NCBI GenBank assembly: GCA_025201845.1
Contig: MU604126.1
Span: 1-10,595 of the forward strand
DNA: 10,595 nt
Direction: 5' to 3'
Source: Martensiomyces pterosporus
Lineage: Eukaryota; Kickxellomycota; Kickxellomycetes; Kickxellales; Kickxellaceae
The translations under genes and the position numbers were made by a program. This document shows positions 1 through 6,255 of this stretch, in pieces. Position 1 is the first letter of the stretch. Each line of letters opens with the position of its first letter. The notes beneath the pieces were generated by a model. The model was not told where the DNA came from and did not search any database. It was given only the letters and a program-made list of their open reading frames with translations.

Positions 1-67
1 TACTATTTTTCCTGTTGTCCCTAATGTGGGTTCTTGCTGAGCCTGCTGCTCTCTTAGCTGATGCTGC

Positions 68-75
68 TATTTATA
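68..75 (-). promoter_or_regulatory. TATA box, probably for a leftward gene outside the window
   Basis: Read on the minus strand this is TATAAATA followed by G, the same form as the TATA boxes of the lysozyme at 1282-1848 and the transporter at 2803-4188. Those genes have their ATG about 90-260 bp downstream, so here the coding start would lie off the left edge. The plus strand also reads TATAAA (72-77), but no credible rightward gene follows it. Confidence 0.35.
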
Positions 76-626
76 AAGTGAGCCTGCAGCCTGCAGCCGG
101 CATCAGGGCGCATCCTCTATGGTGGCTGAGCTTGATTTATGGAGACAGCGATAGTCAGGGCTGATGTTTTCTCCATTGGTGTGTTGCTCCAAATAGCCTC
201 CACTCACTTTGGAGGCCACTTGTGGATTCGCGTGTCGCGAACTGCACCGCCTTTCTCCTCAGCGGAATGAGAGGAGCTGGCTGTCTTTTCTATATCCAGG
301 AACTCGTTAAAGCTGCAATCCTATTTTGGAATGTCAGAGTGGTCTCGTTGGCACCCACGCAAGACCTCTTCAGAGTTTTTTGCACAAGGCTAATATATAC
401 AGTACAAAAATAGAGCCATGTCAAAAATTGGAGGCGTTTCAGATAACCCTGAGGGGCTGTGCTGGCAACTCTGCACAAAAGTTGTCAAATCCAACAAATG
501 GCTGTTGTCTGTGCTTTGTCTCCAGAGATGCCCAGGGTTGTCAAGGGAACCAAAATGTTCACGTTCTATGTATAGAACTCACTACACCTGCCAGACAGAT
601 CAAGCATAAGGGGCTGGAGGAACTGG
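76..626. other. Region with no gene that can be supported
   Basis: About 550 bp upstream of the small-peptide promoter. Short open frames occur on both strands, but none has a signal peptide, a recognisable domain, biased composition or a suitably placed TATA box. A TATATA-like run near 392-398 lies only about 20 bp before an ATG at 418, too close for this window's promoters, and the 63-residue frame from that ATG looks random. The stretch probably holds the promoter of the leftward gene and the distal promoter of the peptide gene. Confidence 0.5.
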
Positions 627-634
627 TATATAAT
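627..634 (+). promoter_or_regulatory. TATA box of the small secreted peptide gene
   Basis: TATATAAT lies 96 bp before the ATG at 723. An ATG that overlaps the box (633) would be upstream of any transcript start. From about 655 to 722 the leader is pyrimidine-rich and contains no ATG, which supports 723 as the start codon. Confidence 0.65.
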
Positions 635-722
635 GATCCAGGCTCCAGCCTTTCTTTCAAGGGTAGCTCATCACACCACTACATCCTTTGCCTATTCAGC
701 CCACTCTACCATCTGCTTTACA

Positions 723-878
723 ATGAAGTCCCTTTCCACCATCATCGTCCTCATCGCCATTGCTGCCGTCCAGGCTGCTGCCCTTCCCGGAGGCACTGTC
801 ATTTGCGGCCCTGGCCTCAAGAAGGTCTGCAAAGCCAATGGATTTAACTGCGACTGCGAGCCAATTGGTAGCAAATAG
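723..878 (+). CDS. Small secreted cysteine-rich peptide (51 aa)
   Basis: I do not recognise the family. The 51-residue product starts MKSLST, followed by a hydrophobic core (about 7-16) and a small-residue cleavage region (AVQAAA, 15-20), a typical signal peptide. The mature part of about 31 residues begins LPGG and has four cysteines at 28, 36, 43 and 45 (spacing C-x7-C-x6-C-x1-C), enough for two disulfides. It has a slight net positive charge, four Lys against one Asp and one Glu. An in-frame ATG at 633 would add 30 residues, but it sits inside the TATA box and would hide the signal peptide. The gene has its own TATA box and an AATAAA 79 bp past the stop, so it looks like a complete intronless gene. 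It converges on the lysozyme gene at 1282-1848. Possible roles are antimicrobial peptide, small effector or signalling peptide; the sequence does not decide. Existence is fairly sure, function unknown. Confidence 0.75.
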   Translation: MKSLSTIIVLIAIAAVQAAALPGGTVICGPGLKKVCKANGFNCDCEPIGSK

Positions 879-956
879 CCAGCAAACGGGTTCTCGGCCA
901 TATACAGGCGCTTTTCCTTTGCATTTACCTACATATGCAAGAATTTTGAAATGCTA

Positions 957-962
957 AATAAA
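957..962 (+). terminator. Poly(A) signal AATAAA of the small peptide gene
   Basis: A canonical AATAAA lies 79 bp after the stop at 878, within an A/T-rich stretch, at a normal distance for a short fungal 3' UTR. Confidence 0.6.
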
Positions 963-1157
963 GCAGGATCGAACTGGTTTTATTTGTGCGCCTGTGGGGT
1001 CAACTTGTATTGGCAGTTGTAGCTGAGGAAAGAAACAACTTGAAACGAGATACAGCTCAAAGGCACTTTGTTCCTAGTATTTATGCCATTCTCGTATATA
1101 GCGCACTGGGCCTCTTGTACATGGCCTCCTCCTCAGCCACTTTTTCCTTCAGCCACG

Positions 1158-1173
1158 CACACACATGTGTGTG
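1158..1173. repeat. 16-bp perfect AC/GT palindrome
   Basis: Eight alternating CA bases followed by the mirror-complement TG bases, centred on CATG. It lies in the convergent gap between the peptide gene and the lysozyme gene, close to the candidate poly(A) signal of the latter. Alternating purine-pyrimidine tracts can take up Z-form or cruciform DNA; whether this one matters is unknown. Confidence 0.6.
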
Positions 1174-1179
1174 TAACTT

Positions 1180-1185
1180 TTTATT
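1180..1185 (-). terminator. Candidate poly(A) signal AATAAA of the minus-strand lysozyme
   Basis: The plus strand reads TTTATT, giving AATAAA on the minus strand about 97 bp after the lysozyme stop at 1282. Confidence 0.5.
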
Positions 1186-1281
1186 ATTAGCAATGGATTT
1201 GCACATGTATATTGGATGTGTACTGCAAACACATACCTGTATTATGCCTAGGTGCAAAATGGAAGAGCGGGTGTTTGCGCC

Positions 1282-1848
1282 TTATGAGCAATTGGGATGT
1301 GCTTGCTTACTTGATGCAGTCTGGAATAGACTGACTTCAGCAGCACGCCTCTTGACCAAGCCCTCCAAAACCTCTCCGTCAGCATACTTCCACTTGGGCA
1401 GCTCTTGGGCAGCAACAGTATTAGGGTTTTGTCCGCTGTTAAGACGCCTGACGAGTGTCGAAGACTCAACATTACCGCATCCTTCGTTATACGTCCATGA
1501 AACCAGTGCGCCCCACTGGTTAGCGTTCAACATGACTCTGTTGCTGATATACGAGCCCAAGCACTCCGCATATTCGACCAGGTCGGATCTCAAAAGGTCG
1601 GTAGCAGAGGCAGGGGTGAGAGGCAGCTTGGAGGCGATTTCAGCACATCCTTTTTTCTTGCACAGGTGGCCGTATCCGACGGTAGGGAGTCCAACGGGGT
1701 CGGGTGAAGGTTTGGCGACAAAACCTTCAAACTTTTTGATTAGGTTGAGGGAGGCAGCATTGAGCGAGGTGCACGACGATGCTTGGGTAGAGATGAGGCA
1801 GCTCAAGACGATAGCGGAGATGAATATGAGATGGAGTAGTGAGTTCAT
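1282..1848 (-). CDS. Secreted GH24 (phage T4-type) lysozyme, signal peptide plus catalytic domain only
   Basis: A 188-residue muramidase that would cleave the MurNAc-GlcNAc bond of bacterial peptidoglycan outside the cell. Residues 1-23 form a signal peptide with a likely cut after TQA. The catalytic domain carries the GH24 signature E-x8-D-x5-T at E41, D50 and T56, followed by GYGHLC. Further on are the family's NQ-x3-LVSW-x-YN-x-GCG block (110-125) and a C-terminal R-x2-E-x2-LF block (168-175). The mature part has six cysteines (26, 63, 68, 96, 124, 187), consistent with a disulfide-stabilised secreted form. The start at 1848 was chosen because upstream in-frame codons (to 2007) run through the TATA box and lack a signal peptide; no ATG lies between the box and 1848. 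About 60% identical by hand alignment to the lysozyme at 9939-10595, which adds an SH3-like domain. GH24 is mainly a phage and bacterial family, so ancient transfer into fungi is likely. All active-site residues are present. Confidence 0.93.
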   Translation of the reverse strand: MNSLLHLIFISAIVLSCLISTQASSCTSLNAASLNLIKKFEGFVAKPSPDPVGLPTVGYGHLCKKKGCAEIASKLPLTPASATDLLRSDLVEYAECLGSYISNRVMLNANQWGALVSWTYNEGCGNVESSTLVRRLNSGQNPNTVAAQELPKWKYADGEVLEGLVKRRAAEVSLFQTASSKQAHPNCS

Positions 1849-1940
1849 GCTGTTGCTTGGTGTTGGTGTAGCTGTTGATGGAGTTAAATCTGAATAACAG
1901 GATTCGAGTTTCCCGCCCTGCGCTGGAGATGCTACCCAAG

Positions 1941-1948
1941 TATTTATA
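1941..1948 (-). promoter_or_regulatory. TATA box of the minus-strand lysozyme
   Basis: TATAAATA on the minus strand, 92 bp before the ATG at 1848. The sequence between them has no ATG on the minus strand, as expected for a short leader. Confidence 0.7.
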
Positions 1949-2304
1949 CCGCCATTTGGCAACCATCGTGCTGTTGGCATCGGGAGCGCGACGCTGTATA
2001 GCACCAAGTAAAGGGGGATCAGCCTCCATTTATCAATCCAAAATAATCAAGGGTGGCAAAAACAAGGTCAGGCGGCCCACATGGCAATGTGCTTGCTGCC
2101 AGAACTGTCAATAGCAGTTACCGCTTGCTTTCAGCGGAACAGAGGTGACCTCACACATCAGGTCGATTAGCCATATCTAATTGAATCGGTGGCAGCAGTG
2201 AGAGAGCGTGCGGATTTGCCAAGAAATCTAAATTTGTATTTTCCTCATTGTTGCAGATGGCTGACTTTCTTGGCACAGCCGGGATATGTCTCGGCGTGCT
2301 CGTT
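1949..2304. promoter_or_regulatory. Shared divergent promoter region between lysozyme and poly-Cys protein
   Basis: About 355 bp between the two outward-facing TATA boxes (1941-1948 minus, 2305-2312 plus), with no supported gene. It contains two close inverted repeats: CCGCT/AGCGG (2121-2125 and 2133-2137, 7-nt spacer) and GAGGT/ACCTC (2142-2146 and 2148-2152, 1-nt spacer). These are candidate binding sites for dimeric regulators, and the arrangement would allow joint control of both genes. No factor can be named. Confidence 0.45.
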
Positions 2305-2312
2305 TATATAAG
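2305..2312 (+). promoter_or_regulatory. TATA box of the poly-Cys protein gene
   Basis: TATATAAG lies 116 bp before the ATG at 2421. It is preceded by GTGCTCG (2296-2302), which also occurs just upstream of the TATA box of the SDR at 8953. An in-frame ATG at 2286 is upstream of the box and so should not be in the mRNA. The leader between box and gene is rich in C and T. Confidence 0.65.
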
Positions 2313-2420
2313 AGGCAATGCAACTCTCAGGAACAGGAGAAAGGACGCACATTGGTATTCCCCTTACTTTTCCCTTTCTTTCTTCATCGCTTCTTGCCTC
2401 GTGTACACCACAAAGGGAAA

Positions 2421-2660
2421 ATGGGTCGCAAACATAACCAGTACTACGCACCGCCTCCGCCGTATATCCAGCAACCCGAGTACAGCTACGGCAACACTCA
2501 TCATCATCACCACCACCACTGCCAGCAACAACCGGCTGTTGTATATGTCGAGAATAAGAAGCAAGGGTGCTGTAACGGGTGCTGCTCGTCGTTCTGCTGC
2601 GGCCTATGCACGGGATTCTGCTGCGCAGAGTGCTGTGACTGCTGTTGCTGCTGCTGCTAA
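2421..2660 (+). CDS. Small CYSTM-like protein with poly-Cys C-terminus (79 aa)
   Basis: A 79-residue protein in two parts. The N-terminal half is disordered and rich in Tyr, Pro and Gln, with APPPPY (10-15), seven consecutive His (27-33) and the segment QQQPAVVYV (35-43). The C-terminal 30 residues hold 17 cysteines, mostly in pairs at 50/51, 54/55, 59/60, 67/68 and 71/72, ending in six consecutive Cys (74-79). This layout resembles CYSTM/yeast YBR016W-type proteins: short, tail-anchored, probably S-acylated, often linked to stress and metal tolerance. The QQQPxVVYV segment recurs in the protein at 5630-5890, so the two are paralogues or share a linker. The start at 2421 is downstream of the TATA box; a longer frame from 2286 would include it. 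The His run and Cys tail could bind metal, which is inference. It is divergently transcribed from the lysozyme and converges on the transporter gene. Confidence 0.8.
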   Translation: MGRKHNQYYAPPPPYIQQPEYSYGNTHHHHHHHCQQQPAVVYVENKKQGCCNGCCSSFCCGLCTGFCCAECCDCCCCCC

Positions 2661-2802
2661 GCGGCGAGCACCAGCCAATAGACAAGGTTTCGAATGCAAT
2701 AATCGGGTGTCTTTGGATGTATAAAAGAGAATACATATTAGAGTACATACTGGTCAGCGTACAAAGAGCAAGTGGAGAAAAATTAAAATGATGCCATATG
2801 GC

Positions 2803-4188
2803 TCATTTGTTTCCATTGATTTGGCGCACAAGGCTCTCAATGGCGTCGATGCTGCCCCATACGCATCCAACAAGGCCAATAGCCACGACAATGAACATCC
2901 AGATGTGCTCGTACCAGGGGATGTTCTTGGGCCCATAGAGCTTGATGTACGACACAACAGGCACAAAGGTGAACATCATCGTGACACTCAGGGCACCCAG
3001 GAGCGAAAGAACGCTATCAAAGTAGGGAATGCCCACAGAGATACCGCCGATGACAACCATGGTGATGAGGCGGAACACAGTGCGAATGGTAAACTCCTTC
3101 TTGGCGCCCATCTTGTGCTTGTTAATTCCCCAGCGCTCCTCGATCTCAAGGAAGAACGGCATGATCAGGAGAGGCGCAGCGAGGATGACGTGGACGGTGA
3201 CGAGAATCTTGGCGGCGGTGGCTGGAGCGCCCTTGGGGATGGAGTTCAGGATCGGGGAGAGCGCTTCGCTGCCGTAGGCCCAGTATCCCGAAATACCGAC
3301 AAGCGAGTACAGGAGGACGCAGATGATCATGGCAACGGAGATGACAGTTGGCCACTGCTTGGGCTTCCTCATGGATGCCTCGACGTGTGGGTAGATGATC
3401 GTGCCCGAGAAGGAGAAGACGATCGAGGAAAGCGCGACAGGGATGCCACTGGCAATTCCAGCACTGTGGTGCGGGGCGGGATTGTCGGGGTACATTGTGG
3501 TGTAGGGGAAGCGGAACGACTGGATGGTGGCGACGAGGATCATGACCAGGGACGCGAGGAAGCCAAAGACCGAGAGCAGGGCGATTTCGGACATGTGCTT
3601 GAGAACCAGCAAGGGCGCCGTGATGACTCCCGTGATGATGATCATCCAGACACGCTTACTCAGGTGAACGCCCACTGTAGAGATCAGGTCGTAGATGAAG
3701 GAGCTTGCCAGAATAACAAAGAGCGAAGTCGTGCCGACGCAGAACAGATAGTTGAAGAACTGCGTAAAGTACTGGCCGAAGGGTCCGTACGCGTGGTATC
3801 CAATGTCGGTGAACGACCGCAGGCGGCGGCCCTGCTTGTAGTACAGGCACTTGATTGTGATGGTGCCCGAGTACATGCCGATGAATGCCGAGATGGCAAT
3901 GACGAGGAGGCCCACGTACCCGATCTTGGAGAACACGTAGGGGATCTGCAGGGCGCCGGTGCCAATGATGATGCAGACAACGTTGGCCAGCGACCGAATG
4001 AACCCGGCTGTGCGCGGAGGCGGGACATAGCCATCGGCCTCTACTTCTCCGTGCTGCTGGTGCTGGTCGCCGGCGTGGCTGGATATGCTGACAGAGTCGT
4101 CGCCAGCCTGTGCCTTCTCCTTGGCGCCCATCGAGTCAAAGACGGGCGTCGGAGGCCGCTCAAACAGTTTCCGGATGCCGCTGGACAT
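2803..4188 (-). CDS. Amino-acid permease of the AAAP family (AVT-like, Aa_trans domain)
   Basis: A 461-residue membrane protein that likely moves neutral or other amino acids across the vacuolar or plasma membrane with a proton gradient, as in yeast AVT proteins. Residues 1-60 are a polar, Ser/Gln/His-rich cytosolic tail. About 11 hydrophobic segments follow, near 66-85, 92-112, 141-168, 180-197, 202-222, 247-266, 281-303, 326-347, 370-388, 392-413 and 428-448. The first carries the family-typical GTGALQIPYVFSKIGYVG (76-93). The sixth ends in SFSGTIIYPHVEASM (259-273), also typical of AAAP. Length fits the family, and no intron or frameshift is seen. The start at 4188 is supported by a TATA box at 4448-4455 with no minus-strand ATG between the two. 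A long open frame on the opposite strand is a codon-bias shadow. Substrate and membrane location cannot be read from the sequence; AVT-type vacuolar exporters and importers are both possible. Confidence 0.92.
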   Translation of the reverse strand: MSSGIRKLFERPPTPVFDSMGAKEKAQAGDDSVSISSHAGDQHQQHGEVEADGYVPPPRTAGFIRSLANVVCIIIGTGALQIPYVFSKIGYVGLLVIAISAFIGMYSGTITIKCLYYKQGRRLRSFTDIGYHAYGPFGQYFTQFFNYLFCVGTTSLFVILASSFIYDLISTVGVHLSKRVWMIIITGVITAPLLVLKHMSEIALLSVFGFLASLVMILVATIQSFRFPYTTMYPDNPAPHHSAGIASGIPVALSSIVFSFSGTIIYPHVEASMRKPKQWPTVISVAMIICVLLYSLVGISGYWAYGSEALSPILNSIPKGAPATAAKILVTVHVILAAPLLIMPFFLEIEERWGINKHKMGAKKEFTIRTVFRLITMVVIGGISVGIPYFDSVLSLLGALSVTMMFTFVPVVSYIKLYGPKNIPWYEHIWMFIVVAIGLVGCVWGSIDAIESLVRQINGNK

Positions 4189-4447
4189 TGCTGTGTGTAT
4201 GAAAGCGGTTCAGCCAAGAAGGGATGTGGTGTTACAGGAAGCGGATCAGAGAAGAAGAAGCTGACGAAGGGGGAATCGAGAGTCTTGTGGCGGGGCGGCG
4301 TGGGAGAATGTGTCTTGGGAGCCAGATGAGTCCGTTTCTTGCGACGCTGACCGGAGAGAATAATAAACGGAAAATAAATGTGTGGAGAAGAGGTGGAGAG
4401 GCTATTGTTCTACTGCTCTGGAAATGGCTTGGCCGGGATCCGACAGC

Positions 4448-4455
4448 TATTTATA
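4448..4455 (-). promoter_or_regulatory. TATA box of the amino-acid permease
   Basis: TATAAATAG on the minus strand, about 260 bp before the ATG at 4188. The implied leader of about 230 nt is longer than the others in this window but has no minus-strand ATG at all, as expected for a translated mRNA leader. A CACACAG just before the start codon could be a 3' splice site of a leader intron, but I see no convincing donor. Confidence 0.6.
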
Positions 4456-5629
4456 CGAGGAACTCAATGAAGCGCGCTGCTGTGCCGCAGAGCCCACGCT
4501 GATGAGATGCTTTGGTCTGTCCGCTTCCTCGAGAAAAAATCACTTGCTAGGTTTTTGCCTGGCCTTTCCACTAATAGTGAGCGCAGGCTGGCTTTTCGTC
4601 CGCATGTTCCTGGCAAGCCAAACGAATTCGCGAGAAATAGAAGGCGTTTTCCTAATATGGATTGCAGTCTGGATGGTAGGACACAGCTAATGACAAATGG
4701 GCGCTGGCGTACGGAAGCGGAAGGCGGGGCAAGGTGATCCGCTGAGCCGCTGCCGATTGGTCCGACATCCACTCTGTGCATCCTGGGCTCCTCAATATGG
4801 CAACTTGCTGTCTCGATACGGAAGGTGTGGGCGATGCAAGCTAGCTGCTCCTGTTGGGCATGTGGTCGAGAAGAGAAGAGAAAACAACGGGCGGGTGGTC
4901 GTTTGAGCAAATCACTAAATTGCCCTCGCTGTAGCAGTGCAGTTCGCTGTTAGCGCTCGCTTGCTGGGTCCCCAGGCGGGCTCTGATACCGTGTCACATC
5001 CTTCCCCCCAAATGCCCTCGTGCTCCCTTTTGAGCACGGCGGTGCACCCACTTGAAACTGGGGAGTTTCAAAGCTGTCTTTTGGCCCAGAGGACGAGAGC
5101 GCAGGTCATGCGAGCACTTGGCTGGCTTGTGCTGCCCCGGTTAGGCCGAGTGGTGCCCAGCAGCGTGTTTCCCTTGGAAAAATCAGTGTGTGTGGCTAGG
5201 GATGCCCCGTCCGATCAGGATCCATTGTCTCTGGCTCCCAAAGGGCTCGCACACCGCCGCTTCCTGCTCTTATCTGGCATATGCTGTGCATGTGCGTCTG
5301 TGACTTGCCTCCATTCCCACATACGGGCATCGTGCATGACTCTGAGATACACGGGCGGGTGCGTGCATAGCTGGGATCACCCCACTGGCCGGCACTGGGC
5401 TACTGCGCTCAGTGTGGAGTGTGAGGAGGTCATGTGTGCAGCTGAACAATGGGCAGCGCACCACCTGGTTCACACGCCCCCCCCTGCTCCACGGAAGGAG
5501 TGGTGGTGGGCAGGTTTGTCTCCTGGCCGCGCTGCAAATCTCTGCCCATCCCTCCTTGCCTTTTCGGCTCTCTTCCGTATCTCTAATCTATTGCCGCTCC
5601 TCTTTGTCCTTATCTTGCATAAACAAAAG
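4456..5629. other. Long region with no supported gene, upstream of the second CYSTM gene
   Basis: About 1.17 kb between the permease promoter and the CYSTM gene at 5630. The plus strand is open from 4937 into that gene, but the upstream 231 codons encode no recognisable domain, low-complexity bias or signal peptide, and their composition looks random for G+C-rich DNA. A minus-strand frame at 4464-4910 is equally unconvincing. The region holds one perfect inverted repeat (5052-5071). I find no TATA box in the 200 bp before 5630, so the downstream promoter may be TATA-less. A short leader exon or a non-coding RNA cannot be excluded from sequence alone. Confidence 0.5.
5052..5071. repeat. Perfect inverted repeat, 8-bp arms around GGGG
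   Basis: TTGAAACT (5052-5059), then GGGG, then AGTTTCAA (5064-5071). It lies about 560 bp upstream of the CYSTM start. Each arm contains TGAAAC, which resembles the core of yeast Ste12-type pheromone response elements, here arranged head to head. It could be an operator for a dimeric factor or a hairpin; no regulator can be assigned. Confidence 0.55.
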
Positions 5630-5890
5630 ATGGGTTACTCGCACTACGCACCTCCGCAGGCGCCCTATGGCCAGCAGCCGCCGCAGTACGGCTACGGCCA
5701 GTATGGAAACTACTATGGGCAGCAGCAACCGCAGGTGGTCTACGTTCAGCAGCCACAGCAGCCGTACCCCCAGCTTCGTGGCGGCGGCGGCGGAATGTGC
5801 CTGCCGTGTCTTGCGGGTCTTGGGCTGGGCTGCTGCCTGGATGAGATGTGCTGCGGCGGACCCGGCGACTGCTGCTGCTGCATCATCTAG
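5630..5890 (+). CDS. CYSTM-family small cysteine-rich membrane protein (86 aa)
   Basis: An 86-residue protein with a Tyr/Gln/Gly/Pro-rich N-terminal half (1-50) of repeated YGQ and QQP units, including QQQPQVVYV (31-39). A Gly5 run (51-55) leads into the C-terminal Cys module: CLPCLAGLGLGCCLDEMCC (57-75), a short Gly/Pro turn, then CCCCII. The C-L-x2-CLA...CC-x-D pattern closely matches fungal CYSTM proteins, small tail-anchored, probably palmitoylated proteins of the plasma membrane linked to stress tolerance. The last four residues, CCII, loosely fit a CaaX box, so prenylation is possible but unproven. The start at 5630 was chosen because the repetitive domain begins exactly there with MGYSHY, parallel to MGRKHN of the 2421-2660 protein; in-frame codons upstream look non-coding. 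Unlike the other genes there is no visible TATA box; a pyrimidine-rich stretch and AAACAAAAG precede the ATG. No canonical AATAAA follows, but a TATATATAA stretch does (about 5945-5953). Confidence 0.85.
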   Translation: MGYSHYAPPQAPYGQQPPQYGYGQYGNYYGQQQPQVVYVQQPQQPYPQLRGGGGGMCLPCLAGLGLGCCLDEMCCGGPGDCCCCII

Positions 5891-6012
5891 GCACCTCCTT
5901 TTCTTCTCTCTCTCCATCTTACCTTTCTGTCTACTCGCTGTTCATATATATAATTTATTTCTCTCGCTGCGTGGGGGCGGTGACGTTGTAGATCATGTGA
6001 TTCGATTCCCTT

Positions 6013-6030
6013 GATCAGGAAAAGCTGATC
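6013..6030. repeat. Short inverted repeat GATCAG-6 nt-CTGATC
   Basis: Perfect 6-bp arms (6013-6018 and 6025-6030) around GAAAAG, in the gap between the CYSTM gene and the first SDR. It could be a weak hairpin in the 3' UTR of the former or a protein site upstream of the latter. At this length chance is a fair explanation. Confidence 0.35.
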
Positions 6031-6160
6031 TCCAGAAGCTGGGCGTTCTCCGGCTCTCCTGCTGCTCCGGGGAAAGGAGCCAAGGGAGGGTGAGTGGTCC
6101 GGCCGCCCCTTTGTGGAGAGCATGTGTCTCTGTGCGCATGTGGAGATTGAGCCAAGCACA

Positions 6161-6181
6161 AACAAGGGGTGCTGTATAAAA
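6161..6181 (+). promoter_or_regulatory. Core promoter of the first SDR: AACAAGGGGTGCT element plus TATAAAA
   Basis: TATAAAA (6175-6181) lies 75 bp before the ATG at 6256. Directly before it is AACAAGGGGTGCT (6161-6173), nearly identical to AACAAGGGTGCT before the TATA box of the SDR at 8953. An ATG at 6184 is only three bases after the box and should lie upstream of the transcript start. Confidence 0.65.
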
Positions 6182-6255
6182 CAATGGGCTTTTTTTCTCC
6201 TTGTTGCGCTCTAACAGCACTTCACATACCGTAGCTTTTCTCTTTTGTCTGCACA

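Noticed and set aside
418..609. 63-codon plus-strand frame as a possible small gene
   Set aside because: No signal peptide or recognisable motif, and the only TATA-like run is about 20 bp before its ATG, too close for this genome's pattern.
986..1897. 303-codon plus-strand open frame across the lysozyme gene
   Set aside because: It is the antisense of a GH24 gene with complete catalytic motifs. It has no domain of its own and no TATA box upstream.
2720..2727. TATAAAAG on the plus strand after the poly-Cys gene
   Set aside because: No rightward gene follows, since the next coding region is the convergent permease. It is more likely part of the 3' UTR.
2788..4329. 513-codon open frame on the plus strand across the permease gene
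   Set aside because: It lies exactly opposite a clear AAAP permease. The product is rich in Asp, Arg, Gly and His with no domain, as expected when a biased codon set is read on the complementary strand.
4464..4910. 148-codon minus-strand frame in the long intergenic region
   Set aside because: Composition looks random, no domain is visible, and it shows no promoter or poly(A) signal like the real genes here.
5143..5154. GGCCGAGTGGT, resembling the A box of tRNA-Leu or tRNA-Ser
   Set aside because: No B box (GGTTCRANTCC) follows within 100 bp and no cloverleaf can be drawn.
4937..5629. N-terminal extension of 231 codons in frame with the CYSTM gene
   Set aside because: No domain, random-looking composition, and the CYSTM protein has a natural start at 5630 that matches the MG start of its paralogue.
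5999..6010. GATTCGATTCC, close to a tRNA B box
   Set aside because: The flanks do not form a T stem, and no A box or acceptor pairing lies upstream.
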